Source: Dryocosmus kuriphilus (Eukaryota > Arthropoda > Insecta > Hymenoptera > Cynipidae). From it: a stretch of DNA of 64,000 nt. The notes below the pieces were generated by a model. That model made no database searches and was not told where the DNA came from. It saw only the letters and a program-made list of their open reading frames with translations. Of this stretch, positions 20,534 to 28,049 are shown piece by piece. Numbering within the stretch: the stretch's first letter is position 1; each line of letters opens with the position of its first letter. The translations under genes were made by a program, and so were the position numbers. Where the stretch lies: the NCBI GenBank assembly GCA_038277395.1, contig CM076189.1, positions 78,171,421-78,235,420 of the forward strand. The letters are read 5' to 3'.

Positions 20534-21772
20534 ATGGAGGAAATATTGAACATTCAAGCACCGGTGAGATTTGACGAGTCAATTGCTCACTATGAGATTC
20601 ATGCACATCAGCCTTATGCCTCAGCATCATTCAACAACAGTGATGAAATTCGAATCGCTGTTCAGCATCAAGATATGTGTATACTACCCAGCAAGAGTTC
20701 ACTGCACGTGTACGGAAGACTGACTAGGGTTGCTGATGTAGCCAGAAATGTTACTGCAACAAATTTAGTAAACAATGCAATTTCCTTTCTATTTGATGAA
20801 ATTCGCTATGAACTCAATGGTATTGAGATTGATCGTTGCAAAAATGTCGGTCTCACGAGCACCATAAAAGGTTACATCTCTCTCACTCCTGGACAAAGTT
20901 ATCTTATGGAAAATGCAGGATGTTTAGGCATCCCAGAAGGTACAGAACGTCTCAGCAATGAGGAGGGATACTTTGATGTTACTATACCGCTCAGTATGAT
21001 TCTAGGATTTGCCGAAGACTTTCGAAAAATTGTTGTAAATGCAAAACATGAACTTATCCTGACAAGATCACGCAGTGACTTGAATGCAATCATTCAAGAG
21101 CGAGCAGATCCTGGAAACGAAGAGCAGTTTAGGATCACGATTCAAAAAGTGGAGTGGATGATACCATATGTAATGGCTTCAGATCAACAAAAGATACAGC
21201 TGTTGAACTTTATTGAAAAGGATCCCCTGACAACTATGAGTTTTCGCTCATGGGAATTGTATGAATATCCTCTGCTTCCCACCACCTCAAGACACATATG
21301 GACTGTGAAAACGTCAACTCAGTTGGAGATACCACGTTACGTTATCCTGGGTTTCCAGACAGGCAGAAAGGATAGGCGAGCAAGATATGCTAATCGTTTC
21401 GACCATTGCAATATAAGCAATATCAAGGTGTTTCTCAATTCACAGTACTATCCGTACGGCAATCTGAATTTAGACATTAATCACAATCAGTTTTCACTAC
21501 TGTATGAAATTTACGCAAACTTTCAGACAGCCTAATATAGCAAAGAGCCTGAACCGATGTTGAAGAAAAATGCTTTCAAAGAATACGCTCCCCTGATTGT
21601 TATTGATTGCTCAAAACAAAATGAGTTTCTCAAACAGGCCTCAGTAGACGTTCGTTTGGAATTTGAATCTGGAGACAATTTCCCTGCTGAAACATCAGCC
21701 TATTGCCTCATCATACATTATCGTATTATTCAATACCAACCTCTCAGTGGTAGTGTGAAAAAGTTGATCTAA
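20534..21772 (+). pseudogene. Major capsid protein with one in-frame stop
   Basis: Double jelly-roll, hexon-like major capsid protein by position and sequence (QPYASASFNNSDEIRIAVQ, SSLHVYGRL, FDEIRYELNGIEID, SLLYEIYANFQ). The first 333 codons are open from ATG 20,534. A TAA at 21,533-21,535 then stops the frame, and the same frame resumes at once and stays open to the TAA ending at 21,772 (CSKQNEFLKQASVDVRLEF, AYCLIIHYRIIQYQPLSG). The downstream part is the family's normal C-terminus, so the total of about 412 codons equals a complete protein with one nonsense codon. No frameshift is involved. Read-through cannot be excluded. The G-rich spacer after it lacks AATAAA. Confidence 0.9.
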
Positions 21773-21836
21773 GTGGTGGGGGAAATGCTAGAAGTGGTGG
21801 TGGGTGTAATGCTAGCAGTCGTGGTGGGGAAAAAGT
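21773..21836 (+). other. G-rich spacer with short repeats
   Basis: GAAGTGGTGGTGGG and close variants repeat three times (AATGCTAG between them). No coding frame. Confidence 0.6.
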
Positions 21837-21874
21837 TATAAAAGAAATGATTCCAGCGAATAGAATTCAGTTCG
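21837..21874 (+). promoter_or_regulatory. Candidate promoter of the 21,882 gene
   Basis: TATAAAAG at 21,837-21,844 and TTCAGTTCG with A at 21,869, spacing 32 bp. The ATG follows 13 nt after the predicted start. Confidence 0.75.
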
Positions 21875-21881
21875 CATCGAA

Positions 21882-22505
21882 ATGGACTTTATAGTAGATG
21901 TGCAAGGGTTCAGAAAGCCCTTTAACCAGTTTGTTGTCAAGGAGTTAGCTATAGTTCCTCTCCAGGAAGATTCTCAACCTGTGGTTTACTTGTTTCAACA
22001 GCCTTGCCACTGGCATATGTTGACTGCGCGATACAGGAGTGAAAATTTGTGGCTGACGCGCAATTATCATGGTCTCGAATGGACGGCTGGAGATATACCC
22101 TATGAGGAAGTGAGGTTTTTGATTCGAGACACACTACATGGTGCTAATGCGGTCTAGGTAAAAGGATTGGAAAAGAAAAAGTATTTAGAGCAATTTCTGC
22201 AAAATGTGACTGATCTTGCAGATCTGAGTTGTCCTGCGCTCCATAAATTATCCAACACACTCTCTGTCAGGTGCAATCACCACACTCAGTATTGGAATGA
22301 AAACTGTGCAGTTAAAAATGCCCTTGCCATCAGGACCTGGCTCTTGGCTCCTCGTGGTAAACCAACCATCAGGAATTACTCTCAAAGTGGTATCGATCAA
22401 GTGGACAATGTGAATGGTGAGGAAATGAAAAGTTGCGATAATGATGAGGGAATGAATGCTGATTTTGAAATTGGTTTCAATCAGAGACCCAAACCACTAG
22501 CTTAA
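21882..22505 (+). pseudogene. Conserved insect transposon-linked protein (DFIVDVQGF family), in-frame stop
   Basis: ATG 21,882. Begins MDFIVDVQGFRKPFNQFVVK, then LTRNYHGLEW and GDIPYEEVRFLIRDT. The opening DxQGF and the HG motif recall a recurrent family in insect transposons; a nuclease-like fold has crossed my mind but I cannot support it. A TAG at 22,155-22,157 interrupts. The same frame continues open (KGLEKKKYLEQFL, LSCPALHKL, RCNHH, NCAVKNA) to 22,505. The Cys/His pattern CP...CNHH...NCA could bind metal. AATAAA lies at 22,529. Only one nonsense codon separates the two halves. Confidence 0.75.
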
Positions 22506-22950
22506 CCGGTCTTAATTTTGAGCCTTCAAATAAAACTTTTGTATTGAAAAAAAAATGTATGAATAATAAATCATAACATGAAAAGATAAACTGTCTGTGT
22601 ACTTATTATATAGTTTTAATTTATAGAGGAGAAAATAGAAAAAATGAGTGACGTTTTTTCCGCTTTGCGTTACTTTAATGAAGACAAAATTGATGTGTTG
22701 TTTTTTTCGCTTTGCTAGAATTTCACCGATGGAATTTCCCTTCTTTAAACAACGATATATGGTTTGAATTTCACAATTCGAGCATCGAGGGACTTTAAAA
22801 TGTGTGATGAAAACAAGATTATGCACGTTAAAACTTGTCGAAACTCGTCGAAATCCTGCACACACACACACACGCACACACACACACGCACACACGCACA
22901 AAGTATATTCTAGAAGATTCTAGTAGGGGAAATCGTTGCATCATGTTGTG
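22506..22950. other. Intergenic region with microsatellite and heat-shock-like element
   Basis: No gene. AATAAA at 22,529-22,534 serves the preceding gene. The block 22,588-22,800 resembles 23,440-23,610 downstream of the next gene (shared CTGTGTACTTATT and GCATCGAGGGA/ACATCGAGGGA). A (CA)n tract occupies 22,857-22,900. At 22,908-22,920 TTCTAGAAGATTC is a perfect three-box heat shock element. The triplication begins at its right edge. Confidence 0.65.
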
Positions 22951-22973
22951 AAACGTGTTAAGACTTGTCGAGC

Positions 22974-23053
22974 TTCTCGAACCTCCTAGAGTGTAGGTAG
23001 AGTGGGGGTTACTAGTCTATAAAAGCAGTATCAGATTACAGAGGCTTCAGTCT
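22974..23053 (+). promoter_or_regulatory. Promoter of the triplicated gene, unit 1: HSE-like boxes, TATA, initiator
   Basis: TTCtcGAAccTCCtaGAG at 22,974-22,991 is an array of 5-bp heat-shock boxes, the third imperfect. TATAAAAG is at 23,018-23,025 and TTCAGTCT has its A at 23,049 (31 bp). A further perfect three-box element lies upstream at 22,908-22,920, outside the duplicated unit. Confidence 0.6.
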
Positions 23054-23097
23054 ATCTTCAAACATTGAGAGTGTAAAATATCCCGGACGAGAATAAA

Positions 23098-23420
23098 ATG
23101 GATCTCAGCGTTATAAACAGAGTTTGCCGATTGGAAAATATTCTCCCAGTGACGTCACTGGCTGACCTTACAGTGAAGAAAAAATATACAGTCACAAAAC
23201 TGATGAAAGTTCAAACAAAATATGGAACAAAATTCATGACCGAGTTGGACAACGAGATGTTGGTATATGGTATTTGCCGAACCGATTAAACAAAATTTTT
23301 GAAGATCCACAATACTTGGAAACATTTGAGAAACTAGAAATTGCTGTCCAGAAGATGAAACTTTCCTTTTACTATTTTGGTGGTAAATACAACATGTTCG
23401 AATTTCAATATGTTGATTGA
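23098..23420 (+). pseudogene. Small right-arm Polinton protein, frameshifted (copy 1)
   Basis: ATG 23,098 in a good context. The first frame gives MDLSVINRVCRLENILPV, then DLTVKKKYTVTKLMKVQTKY with KFMTELD, and stops after 63 codons. Near 23,266 the reading moves to another frame (LPNRLNKIFEDPQ, YYFGGKYNMFEF) that ends with TGA at 23,418-23,420, so the natural product would be about 107 aa. The short beta-rich build (KYTVTK..TKYG.K...EL..., GGKYN.FEF) resembles small proteins I have seen in other Polintons and insect transposons. An OB-fold, single-strand-binding role is only a guess. AATAAA at 23,424-23,429. It has its own promoter and is the only complete Polinton transcription unit inside the triplication. 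Confidence 0.65.
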
Positions 23421-24688
23421 TTAAATAAATTACAACATTTACTGATACATTCTCTGTGTACTTATTTCTTAATTTTAGTGTATAGATAAGTTCAATTCAG
23501 TTCGCTTTGATTTTCATTATTCGTTTCTCAACGATGGATATCCAACACACATCGATGGGTTGAATTTCTTTCCATAATAACATCGAGGGAGTTTGGAACA
23601 TCGATGGGTTGAAATTCCCAATATCTTAACTCTTTTTATCGTTAAATTACAGGTAAGTATTTTATTAAATTTACCTTTATACACTATGCGTGTCGAAAAA
23701 TTGCATGCGAGTGAAATCGAGCAAAGCTGGATGTGTGGCATCGTATATGTATGTAAATAAAGAAGTGTGTGAGTGTGTGTGTGTGTAATCTATGCGTGTC
23801 GGTAAATTGCATCATTGTGCGTGTTCCACCAGGCTCATGCTTGTCTAAACCTGTTTAGTGATGTCATGACGAGGGGAAAGGGCGGGTGGGAGGGAAAGCG
23901 GAAGGCGGTGAGAGGAAGCTGATAGAGAGTGAGAGGGATAGAATATTCGAGAAGTAAATTATAATACATAAAATAAATAGTAATAAGGAATGTATTCTGA
24001 CACACACTACAGGGAAAAGTGATTGATTTTTCTTCATCATTGTTTTTCAATATCGGATTATTTTGAGATTTTCGAGTTTTGACTCAGCAGTATTGAATTT
24101 TAGAAGAGGAAAAAGTGATTGCATTTCTTGAGCACAATTGTTGTTTTTCAATATCTGATTATTTTGAGATTTTAAATTATTACACCATCTTCCGTAATGT
24201 GACGAGACTCTCCCTTTACCCATGCGTTCCTTCTCACACCCATAATGAGGTCAGTGTTGGAGAGAGAGTGGGAAAGCGTGTTCAGACCTGCCGAAAGAAA
24301 TGGAGACGAATTCTCGAGCCTTTAAACTTCTACGATCAATGACATCACAATAATGTGGTCAGCGCTAGAGAGAGGGGGAAAGCACGTTTGAACCTGCATC
24401 CCATTGAATCTATGCTCTTATATTTTAGTATACAAAGCAATGGAGTATGAAAGAGGGAGAGAATTTTCGAGAAGTAAATTCCAATACATAACCTTAATAG
24501 CAATAAGGAATGTGGCGTTCACACAAAGCTTGTAGTGGTGCTGCATATGGTAAATACCTACCTCAACATTCCTACTTTACCGATACTGCCGATAACGGAC
24601 ATTGGTGCCATCTATCGGCGAGAAAAGAACTTTGTCTTCGTGGAACCCTACCTTACCGACTCAGGGTAACACCGACTGTTGATACTTA
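23421..24688. other. Polinton right subterminal region
   Basis: No gene. It holds three related ATCGA(T/G)GG(G)TTGAA motifs at 23,540-23,620, a (GT)n tract at 23,766-23,788, and the inner inverted-repeat block at 23,775-23,920 matching 10,218-10,478. Repeated AAAGTGATTG / TTTTCAATATC(T/G)GATTATTTTGAGATTTT blocks follow at 24,014-24,075 and 24,113-24,173. Repeated AATG(A/T)GGTCAG(T/C)G(T/C)T(G/A)GAGAGAG blocks lie at 24,243 and 24,352. The short frame at 24,115-24,342 is a product of these repeats. Confidence 0.6.
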
Positions 24689-24785
24689 GCACGGACATGT
24701 ACCACTGAGGGAGTAGTGGCGCCATCTGTCGGCGAGAGCGCGAAGCTTGTCGTGGGTGACCCCGAACTCTCCTAGCTATACTACT
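24689..24785 (-). repeat. Polinton right outer terminal inverted repeat (copy 1)
   Basis: Reverse complement of 10,117-10,213 with two differences; ends ...TATACTACT, followed directly by CTTGTA. Confidence 0.95.
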
Positions 24786-24791
24786 CTTGTA
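24786..24791. repeat. Polinton target-site duplication, right copy
   Basis: CTTGTA identical to 10,111-10,116. Confidence 0.95.
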
Positions 24792-24816
24792 CCCATTCTC
24801 TCCTTAAATTTGCGTC
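24786..24816 (-). pseudogene. First part of the split THAP exon
   Basis: Read leftward from an acceptor CTATTACAG, the exon starts at 24,816 and codes DANLRREW before the Polinton. It resumes at 10,116 as GLSIHLQEIDF and VHFRNEDIEA. With one CTTGTA copy removed the frame is continuous across the element. The W and the downstream HF..ED are typical of THAP domains; the expected Cys before HF is Gly here. Confidence 0.7.
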
Positions 24817-25489
24817 CTGTAATAGAACTTAATTAAAGACTGAAATTTTGTAAGACGTATATAAGAATTAAATGTGTTTTTGACATAAATCCATTTATTT
24901 CCAGTATACGTCTTATAAGACCTCATTATTTTGTTTCGACCGTGTTTCGACGGTCAACCCGGAACAAGCCGGCCTAGGTGGCAACCCTTAAAACTGAATG
25001 AAATATTTATTAATTCTTTATACTATTATTTTATAACATAATAAACAATATATAAATATAAGTTATAATTATAAATTATAAATTATAAGAATATTTTTCC
25101 AGAACCGACTTTATCAAACAATCTTTGGTTTTTGAATATCCTCTTAGAAAAAAATTAATCACTAAATAATTAAATGTATTAAAAGTACTCTGAAAATCAA
25201 GAGGATTTCCTTGCGTATTTAAATTTGTTCTTCTTGTATGTAATATACGTATTATACAGCCCTAAGTAAAGTCTAACCCTAGATAGTATGAAAATATAAA
25301 ACTAAGAGACGAGGGAATTTATTTCCTGGATAGGTATGCATTTTAAACCAAAATAGCCTCTACCTGAGTTAGCGCGACAAGACATTTGGCCATGATAAAA
25401 AATAAGAAATTCAGAACCTTTTTAATATATATGCAGAACAGCTAAAGATATTTTAATACACCGTAATATTTTTTTAATAATAATTAAAC
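24817..25489. other. AT-rich relic sequence right of the Polinton
   Basis: Presumed 5' intron/upstream part of the THAP9-like relic, but no first THAP exon could be read. AGACGTATA occurs in both orientations near 24,855 and 24,905. Recurs in units 2 (36,274-36,945) and 3 (47,730-48,405). Confidence 0.4.
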
Positions 25490-25870
25490 TATTTCGTTTA
25501 GAATTAATACTTTTGTTGAAAATATATCTATTTTGGATTGAAACTTTCTTTCTTTGGAGATGAGCTTTTTTTCTGAAGATTTATAATATTTTTGTTGGAA
25601 TTTAATTCCTTTATAGACTCTTTAGAATTCAATTACTGTTGGTTCAAAATTAACCCCTTTTGCTCCAAATTTAGCTGTTCCATTTTTGACTGAGATTTCA
25701 TCCTTTTTAATTAAAAGCCTATCTACTTCTTTTAGGTCCATGATTTTGCTAAAAGTAAATTTTTTTTGGTTGAAAGATAATATTTTTTGGAAGGAAATTC
25801 AAGTCTTCTATTGAAATTTTTTTTTGCTTGAATATTCAACTATATTTTTGGTTTAGTAGAAGACTACTAG
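25490..25870. repeat. Degenerate minisatellite, 30-45 bp period
   Basis: Variants of TTTTGGTTGAAA / TTGAAAATTCA..TATTTTTGG recur with loose spacing (near 25,512, 25,592, 25,768, 25,815, 25,840). Similar (T)TTGGTTGAAAATTC minisatellites are common in insect genomes. Copies at about 36,950-37,330 and 48,410-48,785. Confidence 0.5.
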
Positions 25871-26372
25871 TTTAATAGTCTAAAACTACTAACTAATACT
25901 TGTGGCATATTCATTTATTTAATATATCTTACAATTACTTACAAAAATTAGATGGAATTGGAAAACTTAATAAAGAGAAAAAGTTGATAAATAAACGCAA
26001 TTGTGAAAATTTTTTATCTTCATTGAAACAATGAGAAGACAGTATTTTGAAACTGACAGATACGCCAAGTCACCTCCACAAAAACAACAAGCTTTCAAGC
26101 TACTGCTTCAAAAAAACAAAAAAATGAAAAAAATAAAATCATAATTATGTACACAAAATCTCTTAAAATGAGTTTGTGATTTTGTAAACATTCAATTATA
26201 AAAATGTTGAAAAATACTACTTCGTTAATACCATTTTTACAGATGGTCTTTTCAAAAGTTTAACAAAATTTTGTTTGCTGAAAGTATGGCTTTCCTTTTA
26301 ATATAAGTGTTGCAAATTCTACACTGAAATTAAAAGAACACGTATTTCACCATTTGAACAGAACAAATTTCT
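25871..26372. other. AT-rich sequence, nothing recognised
   Basis: No frame, RNA gene or terminal repeat seen; recurs in units 2 and 3 with the same features. Confidence 0.5.
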
Positions 26373-27835
26373 TTAGCTTTTACAATCTTTTGAATATGAC
26401 CTGAGATTCCTCAAACGTTGACATAATTTCCTCTTAAAATCGAGTTTCTTGCGAACAGTCATGTGCATTGAAAATTTTCTGAAACACATCATCTCAGTTT
26501 TATTCACATTCGCCGTTAATTCTTTCTCTCTTAAATACTCTTCAAATATTCTCATCATTAAACTCATGCCTCTTTCATCATCTGCTACTAACGCTATGTC
26601 CTCGGCACATGCTGGCGAACATAGCCGTTTCCCTGCTACGTTCCCCCTTTTCCTTTCCTTGCCAGTTTTTTTCTCTAAATCTGCCGAAAGAGTACTGAAC
26701 AGTAGCGGGCTCAGCGAACATCCCTGCCTCAGACCCCTTTCCGTCCAAAACTCCTCTCCCTTCTTTTTTCCTATCCTTACCTTCATCCTAGTTTCTACAA
26801 AAATTTATTTTATCCTCTCTACCAGACTTTCTTCTATTCCTCTTTGTTTCAAGGCCTTCCAAAGCACCCTTTTATTGGCTGAGTCAAGCGCTGCTTTCAA
26901 GTCTACAACTATTGCGACCAGTTTCCCTTTCTTCTGACCTAGTTTCCTTTTGCCTAAATAGTTGAGCTCGTATATATTGTCTGTTGTCCCCATCCACTTC
27001 CTAAAACCTGTTTGGTTGTGTGGTATGGTCTCTTTCTCTTCGATCTGTCTTTCCAATCCTTTGATAATCCCCTCTGCGTAAACTTTGTATCCTACTGACA
27101 TGAATGTGACATTTCTGTAGTCCTGCACATTTTCTCCCTCTCCTTTCTTACTCAGTGGCACTACCAACCCAGTCCTCCACTCTTCCGGCCATCCTTCTCC
27201 TTTCCATACCTTATTACAAATCGTCCACATATCTTCTCTCACCCTTTCCCCACCATTTTTCAGTGCTTCGTTCTCTATGCCGTCTTTCCCTGTTGCCTTA
27301 TATCCTTTCAACCTTGCGATTAATTTATTTGTCTCCTCTCTACTAATCTTGTTTACTCCGTCCTCTTCCCCTGCAACTACCTTCCTCCCTTCTCCCTGCA
27401 CCCTATTTGTCACACCTCCTAGCAATCCCTTAAAATATTCTGTCCACTCTTTCATTCCTATTTCCTCGTTTATACCTTTCCTTCCTGCCCTTTCCCTATT
27501 TATCACTTCCCATTACCTCCCTGCATTTGCCGCTCTCTCAACCTCTTTTACGTACCTTTCTTTCTCCTTTTGCTTCTTTTCGCTCAACATTCTCTCATGC
27601 CCTCTTTTCCTCCTGTTGTAATCTTCTTTCTTCATTTCCCCAATCCTCTATTTTCTCACACATTCTTTCATATTCACTTTAATTACTCTGCATTCCTAAT
27701 CCCACCACCTTCTCTTACCTTCTTCTGCTTCGTTTAGGGGTCTCACCTCATTCCTAATCTTTTCAACAAACACTTTAAGTTTTTCTATCATCTTATCTAT
27801 TCCTTCTTCTTTCATTTCTCCGCAACTTGCTTAAA
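26373..27835 (-). pseudogene. Non-LTR retrotransposon A, RT part, unit 1
   Basis: Minus strand. A Lys/Arg/Glu-rich linker (27,835-27,507) leads into the RT N-terminus (EWTEYFKGLL, ATGKDGIENEALKNGG, WPEEWRTGLVVPLSKKG). The RT palm follows: IPHNQTGFRKWMGT, AIVVDLKAALDSANKRVLW (motif A, Asp kept), then RGLRQGCSLSPLLFS. The catalytic motif reads AEDIALVADD where (Y/F)ADD is expected. It is open in two long frames with a break near 26,800 and is 3'-truncated at about 26,373. Same family as the plus-strand LINE starting near 28,050, which it faces head to head. Confidence 0.85.
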
Positions 27836-28030
27836 AGATTATAGTTTTATTAGACGTATTAAAAATTTTGAAATAGATTCTCAATTAACGAAAAATAAAA
27901 ATACTGACTGATACAAATAAAAAATTTACAGATATCCGAGATTACAATTATAAATTAATTTTTAATTTATCTAAAAATAATTTTAAATTACAAAAATTAA
28001 ACATTTAATCATAAAATAGATAGTCTTCCG
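27836..28030. repeat. Satellite-like monomer between the two LINEs, unit 1
   Basis: Shares ATATCCGAGATTA, AATTAACGAAAAATAAAAAT and AAACATTTAATCATAAAATAGATA with the long AT-rich satellite at 58,800-63,130. Copies at about 39,290-39,480 and 50,750-50,945. Confidence 0.65.
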
Positions 28031-28049
28031 TTTCCCGCACCGAAAGGTA

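Larger units (their letters stand above)
10117..24785. mobile_element. Polinton (Maverick) / polintovirus-like element
   Basis: The element is 14,669 bp with 5'-AG...CT-3' ends, inverted terminal repeats and a 6-bp target duplication, all diagnostic of Polintons. Gene order: polB rightward at 11,083-14,892. Leftward from 18,290 come ATPase, a conserved unknown, then integrase ending at 15,296. Rightward from 18,366 come PLA2 protein, protease, minor capsid protein, a 53-aa protein, major capsid protein and two further proteins. This is the full replication, integration and virion set known for polintoviruses/adintoviruses. Lesions are frameshifts in polB (two), the conserved unknown and the last gene, and in-frame stops in the major capsid and 21,882 genes. 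The copy is therefore probably not autonomous, though the integrase, ATPase, PLA2 and minor capsid frames are open throughout. Confidence 0.95.

Noticed and set aside
20302..20574. 90-codon plus frame between minor and major capsid genes
   Set aside because: Overlaps the better-supported 53-aa frame that starts in TAATG and has family-like sequence.
22512..22901. Minus-strand 129-codon frame starting in a Cys-Val repeat
   Set aside because: The start is a translated (CA)n microsatellite and the rest spans the 3' end of another gene; no family features.
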